DNA from: CAXRDE01 sp964229355
GTDB taxonomy: Bacteria; Cyanobacteriota; Sericytochromatia; UBA7694
Length of the DNA: 64,000 nucleotides
Direction: 5' to 3'
Assembly (NCBI GenBank): GCA_964229355.1
Contig: CAXRDE010000019.1
Span: 62,001 to 126,000 of the forward strand
Shown here: piece after piece, positions 1-8,030 of the stretch
How the letters are laid out: the number at the start of each line of letters is the position of its first letter
Numbering within the stretch: the stretch's first letter is position 1
The notes under the pieces: generated by a model
Seen by the model: only the letters and a program-made list of their open reading frames with translations
The model's database searches: none
What the model was told of the DNA's origin: nothing
Translations under genes and position numbers: made by a program

Positions 1-367
1 GATCGGACAGGGCTCGTACTTTACGCTCCATTTTTCGACTCCAGAGCATATTACTGAGCTCACCCTCTACCAAAAAAGCAGTCAGGTTTGAGCTTACATA
101 TACTGTAACACCTGCGCCGCCCATCAAGAGCACCATGGTAAAAAGACGGGCTAAGGGATTTTGCTCCAGGGCAATGGTTTCGGCGTAACCTACGGTGGTA
201 ATGGAGATAATGGTCATATAAAGTGCGTCAAAAGCACTGCTGCGGGTGAGAAACATATAGCCCAGGGTACCCACGGCAATCAGCCCCAGCAACAATACCA
301 GAGACATGCGAAAGCGTGTAGATGCTGGATCAGCCAATGGCTTAGGGTTCAAGTCCGTGGGTAACAT
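1..367 (-). CDS. Potassium channel subunit, partial (C-terminus outside window)
   Basis: The minus strand encodes about 122 residues from an ATG at 367, open to the window edge. A short N-terminus is followed by a membrane segment (about residues 20-40), a pore loop with the selectivity-filter motif ITTVGYAE, and a second membrane segment (about 75-97). This is the two-helix pore of the Ion_trans_2 family. In that family a cytoplasmic TrkA-N/RCK domain usually follows, but it would lie outside the window. An AAGGA ribosome-binding site lies just upstream of the start. The residue after TVGY is Ala where most relatives have Gly. The gene is divergent from a Kef-type antiporter, so K+ handling by both is plausible. 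Confidence 0.88.
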   Translation of the reverse strand, partial: MLPTDLNPKPLADPASTRFRMSLVLLLGLIAVGTLGYMFLTRSSAFDALYMTIISITTVGYAETIALEQNPLARLFTMVLLMGGAGVTVYVSSNLTAFLVEGELSNMLWSRKMERKVRALSD

Positions 368-424
368 ACCGGCGAATCCTTCGTTTTAACGTTTATCCCA
401 TAGGAGCGCAAAGCAAATCTATTG

Positions 425-430
425 TATATT
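425..430 (+). promoter_or_regulatory. Candidate -10 element for the Kef-type antiporter gene
   Basis: TATATT lies about 40 bp before the antiporter start, in the divergent spacer (368-471). No convincing -35 was seen, so this is tentative. The rest of the spacer holds only the two ribosome-binding regions. Confidence 0.3.
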
Positions 431-471
431 AAAAGACCTTCCCATCGTATTTTTACCAGAAGAGGACAGCC

Positions 472-2439
472 ATGCCTGAATTACACCACTTTCTTCACGA
501 TATGGGCATTATTTTTCTATTGGCCATCGGTGTGGTCTTGCTGTGCTTTCGCCTGCGGGTGCCACCAGTGATTGGCTTTTTAATCACCGGTATGCTAGCG
601 GGTCCCGCTGGCCTAAGACTGGTAGAAGATCTACATGTGGTGGAAATGATGGCCGAAATCGGCGTGGTCTTGCTTTTGTTTACCATCGGCATTGAGTTTT
701 CTTTAAAAGAGCTTTGGCAGATTCGTCGCCCCGTGTTTTTAGGAGGGAGTCTACAGGCTCTGACCACCACCGCCATGGGTACAGGACTGGCCCTGGCTTT
801 TGGGCTGCCTCTCAACAGCGCTATTTTTTGCGGCTTTTTACTCACCCTGAGCAGTACCGCTATCGTCTTAAAGCTGCTGCAAGAAAAAGCCGAAATGAAT
901 GCCCCTCAGGGGCGGCTATCGCTGGCGCTTTTGATTTTTCAAGACGTGGCTGCGATTCCTATGATGCTGCTGATTCCCTTTTTGGCGGGCACCCAACAAA
1001 GCAGTGAGAGCAGTGCCGGACTGATTGCTCTGAAAATCACGGCAGTGGTATTGTTTACCCTTTTATCGGCACGGTTTATTATTCCCTGGATTTTAAACCA
1101 GGTGGTGGCCACCCGTATTCGAGAGCTGTTTTTAATTACGGTCGCAGGTATTTGTTTGGTGATCGCCTGGCTTTCTTCTGCGGTGGGGTTATCGCTGGCT
1201 TTGGGCGCTTTTATTGCAGGGCTCATTATTTCAGAGTCTGAGTACAGCCACCAGGCCATGGGTCACATTTTGCCCTTTCGCGATGTGTTTACCAGTTTAT
1301 TCTTTGTGTCGACGGGTATGCTTCTGGGATACCAAAGCATTTTCGACAACCTATGGACCCTGCTCTGGCTACTGCCTCTGGCGCTGGGCATCAAAATCGT
1401 GTTGGTGGCTCTGGCCAGTCGCATCGTGGGCTATTCTCTGCGCATCAGCTTAATGGGCGGACTCATGCTGGCCCAAATTGGTGAATTTTCATTGATCGTG
1501 GGTAAGCTGGGGTATCAATCAGCGCTCTTAAGCCCCATGCAATACCAGTTATTTTTAGCGTTGGCGGTGCTCTCCATGGTATTCACCCCCGTTGCTTTTT
1601 GGTTGGCCGCCCGCTGCGGCCAATGGTTACCCGAGCGGGTACAAAATATGGCAAAACCCGAACCCTTGCAAAATCCACCTCGCCTGTTGATCATTGGCTA
1701 TGGCATCGGTGGCCGCAACCTGGCCCATACCGCCACCATTGCAGATATTCCCTATCATATCCTCGAAATGAATTTGGAAACAGTCCGACAAGAGCAGGCG
1801 GCGGGCGTTCCCATTCATTACGGCGATGCCACCCAACAAGAGGTGCTCACGCACCTGGGTATTGAACACGCACAGGTCTTAAGTATTATGATTTCCGATG
1901 CCACAGCCACACGACGCATTGTGGAGCTGGCCCGCCGCATGCAACCCCATTTGTGGATCGTGGTGCGCACCCGTTTTGTCCACGAAATTGATGTGCTCTA
2001 TGATCTCGGAGCCAGCGATGTGATTGCCGAAGAATTTGAATCATCCATTGAAGTGTTTTCACGGGTACTGAACCGCTTTATGGTGCCCCACGATGAAGTA
2101 GAAACCCTGGTCAATGACATTCGTAGCGCCCATTATGGCGTCTTTCGCCAGCAGGAAAGTGAGCGCCCCATGGCTTCACAACAGATTGCCGTGCGCTTAC
2201 CCGATGTAGAGTTGACCTCTGTACGGGTCGAAAGCAACACCCCTTTAGAAGGTATTACCCTGGAACACAGTCAATTACGCCAACGTTTTAACTTAACGGT
2301 ATTGGCCATTGAACGTCATCGCACCTCTCATGCTCAGCCCGATCCGCAATGGCTCATTCAAGCCGAGGACATCCTTGTGCTTATGGGCAGCAAAAGTGCC
2401 ACGCAGGCACTCAAACAGTTCCTCAAACAATCCCGCTAG
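472..2439 (+). CDS. CPA2-family monovalent cation:proton antiporter (Kef/YbaL-like)
   Basis: A 655-residue inner-membrane antiporter. Residues 1 to about 390 are the Na+/H+ exchanger domain with many hydrophobic helices, including the conserved stretch TIGIEFSLKEL. Residues from about 405 form a TrkA-N (RCK) nucleotide-binding domain with the Rossmann motif GYGIGGRNLA. The last about 85 residues look like a TrkA-C domain. This order matches the KefB/KefC/YbaL group, which exchanges K+ (or Na+) for protons under nucleotide control. An AGAGGA site precedes the ATG. The stop codon shares the tetranucleotide CTAG with the stop of the convergent OstA-like gene. The substrate ion cannot be told from sequence. 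Confidence 0.9.
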   Translation: MPELHHFLHDMGIIFLLAIGVVLLCFRLRVPPVIGFLITGMLAGPAGLRLVEDLHVVEMMAEIGVVLLLFTIGIEFSLKELWQIRRPVFLGGSLQALTTTAMGTGLALAFGLPLNSAIFCGFLLTLSSTAIVLKLLQEKAEMNAPQGRLSLALLIFQDVAAIPMMLLIPFLAGTQQSSESSAGLIALKITAVVLFTLLSARFIIPWILNQVVATRIRELFLITVAGICLVIAWLSSAVGLSLALGAFIAGLIISESEYSHQAMGHILPFRDVFTSLFFVSTGMLLGYQSIFDNLWTLLWLLPLALGIKIVLVALASRIVGYSLRISLMGGLMLAQIGEFSLIVGKLGYQSALLSPMQYQLFLALAVLSMVFTPVAFWLAARCGQWLPERVQNMAKPEPLQNPPRLLIIGYGIGGRNLAHTATIADIPYHILEMNLETVRQEQAAGVPIHYGDATQQEVLTHLGIEHAQVLSIMISDATATRRIVELARRMQPHLWIVVRTRFVHEIDVLYDLGASDVIAEEFESSIEVFSRVLNRFMVPHDEVETLVNDIRSAHYGVFRQQESERPMASQQIAVRLPDVELTSVRVESNTPLEGITLEHSQLRQRFNLTVLAIERHRTSHAQPDPQWLIQAEDILVLMGSKSATQALKQFLKQSR

Positions 2440-3797
2440 TCGATTTCAATAATAAAGGAAGAAGCCAGGGGCGTGGGTGTTGGGGGTTTGGGCGGGGCCG
2501 CTGCAGACGGCTTCGGCGGTGTCTGCGTGGGAGCCGGGGTTGCTGAAGGAGCCACGGGCGGCACCGCAGGCGGAATAGCGGGTGGCAGCGCCGGAGCAGA
2601 GGGCACCACGGGCTGGGTGGGATTCCGACGGGGTTGCTGACGTTGCTGTAACCAGGAGGGCAAGCGCTGCCCCGGCTGGTGCCCTTCGAGGTCAAAGGGT
2701 GGGGTAGTGGGGCCCAGTGGCGGGGGTTTGCGGTTACCGTCTTCATCCAGTAAGAATTCAGATTCTACTTGTTTATTGCTGGTGCCCAACGCTTCAAATT
2801 TATCTTGTTCGGTATAAAAGAGGGCTTTTTCAGCGGTGAGCCACTCTTCTTTCTCGGTCGTAAACTTCACATCACCCGTCAGCACTGCCAATTGTTGCTT
2901 GTCACTGTAAGTGGCTTCTTTGCCCACCGCAATACGATCTTTACCGTTGACCTTTTGAGTAATTTTGACATTGCCTTCCGCTTTTAGGTCGTCTGTGGCC
3001 CGAAAAATGGTGATTTTGTCTGCTTCAATCATCAACTTTTCACGCAAAAGGCGCTGTTGCTCAATATCCTTGGGGTCTGGCTTAATAATTTTATTGACCA
3101 CCAGCCAGTTACCCTGAATTTGCGTCATCTTGGCATTGCCCTCGACCACCATGGTGTCACCTTCTTGCGGCCCCCGAATTTGCGCTTTGTCCCCGGTGAT
3201 TTTTTTATCTTTTTGCAGCATCACCACATTGCCATCAAGATCCGCGTTTTCGGTTTCGGTGAAGTACTCAATATAATCAGAGGTCACCACAGACTCAGCC
3301 TTTTTAATGGCTGTCTCTGCCCGATCGCGTTTAATGTCTTCGTTTTCCGTAAAGTTTTCGGGGGGGACATAATCGGGAGCGGCTGCCCGGTCCATGCGCA
3401 CGGTACCGGTAAACTGAATGCGCTTTTCCGCATGGAAAGCATGCATTTTTTGAGAAGTAATTACCGTTTGTCGGCCTTTTTCTTTACGCTTGTTGACCTG
3501 CACAATTTTGACACCGTCTTCCACAAAAGACTCTTTGGTGTTTTCTTTGTACAGCACTTCATCAGCGTAAATGGTGGTGTTATCTTGAATGATTTTCACC
3601 CGCCCGGTCACTACCGCTTCACTCTGCTGGCGCTTGTACACGACTTTATCCGAATAGATACGCACTTTTTCAGGCGGCTTTTGTGCCTTAGGCGCGGTCT
3701 GCGCCTGCGCTTGCGAGGGGTTTAGCACAGGAGCAGACAGGCAGGTCAGTCCAATAGATGCCGCCAAAAGGGCGTAAAAAAACGGATGCCGAATCAT
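2436..3797 (-). CDS. OstA/LptA-like periplasmic protein with proline-rich tail
   Basis: A 453-residue protein with an N-terminal signal peptide (hydrophobic core about residues 8-22, likely cut after AQA). The body repeats short beta-rich units of the OstA/LptA type, for example VYKRQQSEAVVTGRVKI, DNTTIYADEVLY and TYSDKQQLAVLTGDVKF. In LptA this fold carries lipopolysaccharide across the periplasm. The protein is longer than typical LptA (about 185 residues) and ends in a Pro/Ala/Thr-rich low-complexity segment of roughly 100 residues. It overlaps the upstream SPFH gene by 4 bp (ATGA), so the two are likely cotranscribed. A role in outer-envelope lipid transport is inferred from the fold. Confidence 0.78.
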   Translation of the reverse strand: MIRHPFFYALLAASIGLTCLSAPVLNPSQAQAQTAPKAQKPPEKVRIYSDKVVYKRQQSEAVVTGRVKIIQDNTTIYADEVLYKENTKESFVEDGVKIVQVNKRKEKGRQTVITSQKMHAFHAEKRIQFTGTVRMDRAAAPDYVPPENFTENEDIKRDRAETAIKKAESVVTSDYIEYFTETENADLDGNVVMLQKDKKITGDKAQIRGPQEGDTMVVEGNAKMTQIQGNWLVVNKIIKPDPKDIEQQRLLREKLMIEADKITIFRATDDLKAEGNVKITQKVNGKDRIAVGKEATYSDKQQLAVLTGDVKFTTEKEEWLTAEKALFYTEQDKFEALGTSNKQVESEFLLDEDGNRKPPPLGPTTPPFDLEGHQPGQRLPSWLQQRQQPRRNPTQPVVPSAPALPPAIPPAVPPVAPSATPAPTQTPPKPSAAAPPKPPTPTPLASSFIIEID

Positions 3798-4675
3798 TTT
3801 GCAGGCGTACTCTCAAATAAATTACTGAAGTTCATAATGGTTTTTTGGTCAGCAATGACCGCTTTAACCCCGGGCGCAATTTTTTGCACATACTCGTACT
3901 GAATCAAACGGGGGTTGGCAGACAAAGCCTGGCCTTTAATGCGAATGGCCTCGGCTTCACCCTGGGCCTCAACGATTTTACGTTCTTTTTCTTGCCGCTG
4001 TTTTTGCAACACATATTGCATACGTTCGGCTTCTTGCAGAGCGACCTGCTTGGCTTCAATGGCCTTTTGGTATTCTTCTGAAAAGCGGGTATTGCGAATG
4101 AGGACATCTTGCAACACAATAAAATTGCGCTCAAAAATGGTTTTGAGATTGCTCTCGATTTTATTTTCAATTTCCTGGCGATTTTCAGAGTACACACTTT
4201 CGACCGTGTACTTACCAATCACCGCACGCACCTCACTGCGAATGGCAGGCACAATAATTTTGTCCACATAATCACGGCCAATCTTTTTATGCAGCTCGGG
4301 CAGGGTAGCGGCTTCGGGGTGAAACTGTACAGAAAGCTCCACATGTACCGTTTGGCCATCACTGGTACGGGCTTCAATGGAGCTTTCGTTATTGTCGCCT
4401 CCCACATTGCCCTGGGTATCATTGGTGCCTAAATTGTAAGTTTGCGTTTTGACGTCGTAGTAAGTGGGACGCTGCACAAAGGGCACCACAAAAGTCATGC
4501 CTTCATTGCGGGTATTGGGTAAAACACCGCGAAAATTATCAAAGACCACCGCCCGTTCCCCCGCAGGAACAATCACAACACTGGTGCTGATCACCACCAA
4601 AACGGCGAGAAAAATAACCCCCCCAATAATTGCTGTAAAACTGGGAGGACGTACTTGTCCATCATTAAATGCCAT
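3794..4675 (-). CDS. SPFH/prohibitin-like membrane protein (HflC/stomatin superfamily)
   Basis: A 293-residue protein with one N-terminal membrane anchor (about residues 14-36). An SPFH/Band 7 domain follows, containing VPAGERAVVFDNFRGV and FVVPFVQRPTYYDVKTQTY. Toward the C-terminus is a charged coiled-coil segment (about 205-245) rich in Glu, Gln, Arg and Lys. Such proteins form membrane-associated oligomeric cages that modulate proteases or microdomains. An AAGGAG ribosome-binding site precedes the ATG. The gene overlaps the OstA-like gene by 4 bp. The specific role here is unknown. Confidence 0.85.
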   Translation of the reverse strand: MAFNDGQVRPPSFTAIIGGVIFLAVLVVISTSVVIVPAGERAVVFDNFRGVLPNTRNEGMTFVVPFVQRPTYYDVKTQTYNLGTNDTQGNVGGDNNESSIEARTSDGQTVHVELSVQFHPEAATLPELHKKIGRDYVDKIIVPAIRSEVRAVIGKYTVESVYSENRQEIENKIESNLKTIFERNFIVLQDVLIRNTRFSEEYQKAIEAKQVALQEAERMQYVLQKQRQEKERKIVEAQGEAEAIRIKGQALSANPRLIQYEYVQKIAPGVKAVIADQKTIMNFSNLFESTPAK

Positions 4676-4732
4676 GATTCTAGCTCCTTGTCATTGCTGA
4701 CGGGGAATCCCGCCAAACGTTCCATTTTGGGT

Positions 4733-4794
4733 ATTATAACCTTTGTGGAAGCTCACAGGGCAAATAACGCAAGCGGAAAGGTCTTTGGTATAAT
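4733..4794. promoter_or_regulatory. Divergent promoter region between SPFH and Crp/Fnr genes
   Basis: Two perfect TATAAT hexamers point in opposite directions: 4789-4794 on the plus strand, preceded by TGG as an extended -10, and 4733-4738 on the minus strand. Neither has a strong -35. They fit sigma-70-type promoters for the Crp/Fnr gene and for the SPFH-ostA operon. Confidence 0.6.
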
Positions 4795-4828
4795 TCAGGG
4801 CATGTAATGGAGCGGAGCCAACGAGAAC

Positions 4829-5521
4829 ATGATGAGCATCAGCAAATTAGTCACCTTTTTTAAAGAAGGTTCTCTTTTTGGGAATCTAAGTGAAGAAGAG
4901 CTATTGCAATTGGCACAAATTGCCCGAGAACGCCGCTTCGATCGCAATCAGGTCATTTTTTATGAAGGCGATCTGGGGGGCAGCCTATATATCATTGCCA
5001 AAGGCACCGTCAAAATTGTCATGATGGCTGATGACGGCCGCGAACATATCCTGGGTCTGCTGCATGGGGGTGATTTTTTCGGTGAAATTTCACTGATTGA
5101 CGGCGAGCCCCGCTCAGCCACAGCCATTGCCCAGGAAAAGGTGAGTATTGTCATGGTCAGCCGTGAAGACTTTATTCGCCTACTCAGAGAAAACCCTGAA
5201 ATGTCCCTAAAAATCATGGTCACCCTGTGCGAGCGATTGCGTAAAACCGACAAACACGTAGAAAGCCTGGCCTTTTTAAGCGCACCCGGTCGTGTGGCAC
5301 AGGTGTTGCTAAACTGGTGTGATCGCCATGCCGAAGGAATCAGCCAGGACATTGTGATTCCCCACAAAATGACCCGTCAGGAGTTTGCCAGCATTGCAGG
5401 CACCTCGCGCGAGACCCTGACCCGCGTGCTCATGGATCTGCAAGATGACGGTTTGATTCGCTTAGAAAAAAACGAAATACACGTGCACGATCGCCACAAG
5501 CTGCGCGTCAAAGCCATTTAA
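4829..5521 (+). CDS. Crp/Fnr-family transcriptional regulator
   Basis: A 230-residue regulator. Residues about 10-125 form the cyclic-nucleotide-binding beta-roll, with the phosphate-binding-cassette-like stretch FFGEISLIDGEPRSATAIA. A dimerization helix follows, and then a winged HTH (about 150-225) with TRQEFASIAGTSRETLTRVL. The recognition helix RETLTR resembles that of CRP (RETVGR). There is no N-terminal cysteine cluster as in FNR, so a nucleotide-type ligand is more likely than an iron-sulfur sensor. The start has two consecutive ATGs. The stop overlaps the next start by one base (TAATG). It lies just outside the EPS locus, but its predicted site type does not match the EPS palindrome well. 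Confidence 0.88.
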   Translation: MMSISKLVTFFKEGSLFGNLSEEELLQLAQIARERRFDRNQVIFYEGDLGGSLYIIAKGTVKIVMMADDGREHILGLLHGGDFFGEISLIDGEPRSATAIAQEKVSIVMVSREDFIRLLRENPEMSLKIMVTLCERLRKTDKHVESLAFLSAPGRVAQVLLNWCDRHAEGISQDIVIPHKMTRQEFASIAGTSRETLTRVLMDLQDDGLIRLEKNEIHVHDRHKLRVKAI

Positions 5522-6162
5522 TGCGCACACAAAGTCTCCTGGGGGTAGGCCTGGCAAGCCTTTTGCTGTTGAGTTCTTGCTTTTCACTGGGGCAACAGGC
5601 CTTGCCAGAAGCGCCTGAACGCCACCAATTTACGCTGGGTGCTTGTGAAAGCATAACACCCGATGCAGCGAATGCAGGTTTCAAGGTCGAGGCCAGACAA
5701 TTGCCGCTACAGGTATTGTCCACTGCCAAAACCCCCTGGAATACCCACTTGCGTTATGTGTATCCTTTTACCCGGCACACCGTGCAATTTGAAGTGGAAG
5801 TACACAATGAAGGTACACAGGCCATTGCGCTCGGCGAACGCCTTACCCTTCAGTTCGAAAACAACGCACCTGCGCAGCAAAGTTTACCCTTTGCATTTTT
5901 TGAAAAGGTCTGGCCCGCCAACGCGGTACAGGGGCCACAGCAACTGCACGATCACAGCATGGCCCTGGGCGAAGTGGTCGATCGCCACTGGCACCAGCGC
6001 CAGCTTTTTCCCGGCGAGCATTATACCGGTTGGGCCAGTTTTCCCGTGGAAGTTTTGTCCCAGGAGCCCCGCCAACTGCAATTGACTTATGACACCGACA
6101 CAGAGGCCTTCGTCCATACACTCTGCCTAACTTCAGCTTCGGCTCCCCCTTCAACCCCCTGA
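5521..6162 (+). CDS. Putative lipoprotein of unknown function
   Basis: A 213-residue protein with a lipoprotein signal: a hydrophobic run LLGVGLASLLLLSS followed by Cys at residue 20. It should be lipid-anchored after export. The mature part looks beta-rich (for example RYVYPFTRHTVQFEVEVHN) and matches no family I recognise. Its start overlaps the stop of the crp-like gene by one base, implying translational coupling. Its last about 76 bp overlap, tail to tail, the end of the convergent glycosyltransferase gene. Confidence 0.65.
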   Translation: MRTQSLLGVGLASLLLLSSCFSLGQQALPEAPERHQFTLGACESITPDAANAGFKVEARQLPLQVLSTAKTPWNTHLRYVYPFTRHTVQFEVEVHNEGTQAIALGERLTLQFENNAPAQQSLPFAFFEKVWPANAVQGPQQLHDHSMALGEVVDRHWHQRQLFPGEHYTGWASFPVEVLSQEPRQLQLTYDTDTEAFVHTLCLTSASAPPSTP

Positions 6163-8030
6163 GGCCCGTGCTGACGCCAGCGCAACACCCGCGCCACAAA
6201 CCGGGGATTGCCCAGGAGGTAACGCCGCCAGAGGCGCTGCGGCTCCTGAAGCAGTCTCCAGACCCACTCCAGACCCAGCCGACGCCAACCCTGAGGCGCC
6301 CGCGCAATACGCCCACTGTAAAAGTCAAACAGCCCGCCCACGCCAAAGGCTGCTCGCACCGGTAGATGTTCCCAATGCTGCTGAATCCATTGCTCTTGCA
6401 GAGGAGCACCCATAGCCACAAATAATAAATCAGTGCCCGTCATGGCCGCAAAAATTTGCGCCGTTTCTGCCGCTGAAAAATAACCTGAATGATACCCTTG
6501 AATCTGCAGTTGGGGATACTGCTGCCGCAAGTTTTGCACCAATTGCTGAACCACGGCTTCACGCCCGCCCAGAAAAAACACGCGCCATTGTTGCGCGACA
6601 GCCTGCTCACACAAAACCGGAAAGAGATCGGTTCCATTCAGGTTTTCCGTTAAACGCTGCCCTGTTACACGGGCACCCAGGGCGACCCCTGCACCGTCAG
6701 GCAAGAGCCAGTCCGCCTGTTTGAGGGTCTGACGATAAGCCCCTTGCTCAACGCTCAGGTTAAAGCAGTCCGCATTCATAAAAAAAACCTTCTGACGTAA
6801 GCCCTGGGCCAAAGCCTGACGAAACCCCTGCAAAAACTGGGCCTGGGAGCCGTTAAAGAGACGGTGACCTAACAGCTTTAAGGGCGGTGTATGCTCCGCA
6901 TCAAAGGCCCGAACGTGATGGTGCCATGAGAACAACTGAACCCGTGCTGCAGCACGTTCAACTTGTGCAGACAGCAGAGGGTCCTGCTGCTCGCAACGGT
7001 GCAAAAGGGTCTGTAACTGTTCACACAAGGAGATACTGTCAGGCTCTGTATAGCTGACGGTATCTCCGCCCACTTCAGGCAAAGCACCTCGTGTACTGCT
7101 CAGCACAGGGGTTTTGGCGGCCATTGCTTCGAGCAACGGTAAGCCAAAACCCTCATACAAAGAGGGCTGTACGTAGACAGTAGCTCGCTGATATAAGTGC
7201 GCCAACACCGCATCATCCACAAACCCTAAGTTCAGGAGTTCACCGTCTGGATGCCCCTGGCGGTAAGTCGCAATACATTGATGAATCCATTCAGCACCGG
7301 TCCAGTCTTTGCCCACAAACACGAGGGCATAGCGCTGCTGTACAGCAGCGGGCAAATGGCCCCAGGCTTTGATTAAAGCCTCGTGATTTTTAGCCGGATG
7401 TTCAAGGCGACCCGTAAACAGCACAAAGGGACGTTGGGTGGGTAAGACAGGTTCTTGCTCAGGTAAGATGAGCGGCTCATAGCCATTGGGGCTCACCTGC
7501 ACCACAGCGGGGTCCACTCCCGCCAGCGTCACCAGATCGTCAGCGGTCTGCTGGCTGATGGCGATTAAGCGCTCCTCCCGTCGATAGCAGGCCGGTAGAT
7601 ATCGGGTGGTGTACATCTGGCGTGAGGCATCGTATTTTTTGAGGCGCATAGGCGCCAAATCGTGAATCGTAATCCAGCGCGGGACTGTGGGCAAAAACCA
7701 TCGCAAGGCCGGGCTTAGGCGCCGGTTTCCCGCCGGAAAAAACACGGCATCCAGGGGATCTTCCCGATGCAAAGCCTGGGCTTTCCGGGGTAAAACAGCG
7801 TGAAACCAGGCAATATTCGCCAAAGCCCCGGCATAGTGATCTGAAATCGCCGCAAAAGACACCTGAGCCGCCGCAGGGACCCCGTCCTGCAAAGCAGGAA
7901 TATCAGAGGTCAGTGCCCACACGGTCAAGCGGTAATCTTTGGCCAGGGCTTTTAAGGTGGCCTGAATATAACGCGAAAGCCCAGATTCTCCTGCCTCATA
8001 GGGCATGGCTAAAAATAAAACATGCTTCAT
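6087..8030 (-). CDS. Bifunctional glycosyltransferase: GT4 fused to WecG/TagA/CpsF (GT26)
   Basis: A 647-residue fusion. Residues 1 to about 370 are a GT-B glycosyltransferase of family 4, with FVLFTGRLEHPAKNHEALIK and the donor-site motif YEGFGLPLLEAM near 293-304. Residues about 385-620 are a WecG/TagA/CpsF (GT26) domain with MNADCFNLS, WLLPDGAGVALGAR, GAPLQEQWI and FGVGGLFDFYSG. GT26 enzymes often add the second sugar (such as ManNAc) to an undecaprenyl-linked acceptor, so the fusion could add two successive sugars at the cytoplasmic face. The start overlaps the upstream phosphodiesterase gene by 4 bp. The operon is driven by the left arm of the divergent EPS promoter near 9300. Confidence 0.9.
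   Translation of the reverse strand: MKHVLFLAMPYEAGESGLSRYIQATLKALAKDYRLTVWALTSDIPALQDGVPAAAQVSFAAISDHYAGALANIAWFHAVLPRKAQALHREDPLDAVFFPAGNRRLSPALRWFLPTVPRWITIHDLAPMRLKKYDASRQMYTTRYLPACYRREERLIAISQQTADDLVTLAGVDPAVVQVSPNGYEPLILPEQEPVLPTQRPFVLFTGRLEHPAKNHEALIKAWGHLPAAVQQRYALVFVGKDWTGAEWIHQCIATYRQGHPDGELLNLGFVDDAVLAHLYQRATVYVQPSLYEGFGLPLLEAMAAKTPVLSSTRGALPEVGGDTVSYTEPDSISLCEQLQTLLHRCEQQDPLLSAQVERAAARVQLFSWHHHVRAFDAEHTPPLKLLGHRLFNGSQAQFLQGFRQALAQGLRQKVFFMNADCFNLSVEQGAYRQTLKQADWLLPDGAGVALGARVTGQRLTENLNGTDLFPVLCEQAVAQQWRVFFLGGREAVVQQLVQNLRQQYPQLQIQGYHSGYFSAAETAQIFAAMTGTDLLFVAMGAPLQEQWIQQHWEHLPVRAAFGVGGLFDFYSGRIARAPQGWRRLGLEWVWRLLQEPQRLWRRYLLGNPRFVARVLRWRQHGPQGVEGGAEAEVRQSVWTKASVSVS

Noticed and set aside
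3057..3725. A 222-codon open frame antisense to the OstA-like gene
   Set aside because: It is fully covered by the OstA-like gene, has no ribosome-binding site, and its composition is that of an antisense shadow.
4829..5521. Crp/Fnr protein as the reader of the EPS palindrome
   Set aside because: The recognition helix predicts TGTGA-N6-TCACA. The EPS sites are TGTCA-N8-TGACA. Not excluded, but less likely than the LuxR-type regulator.
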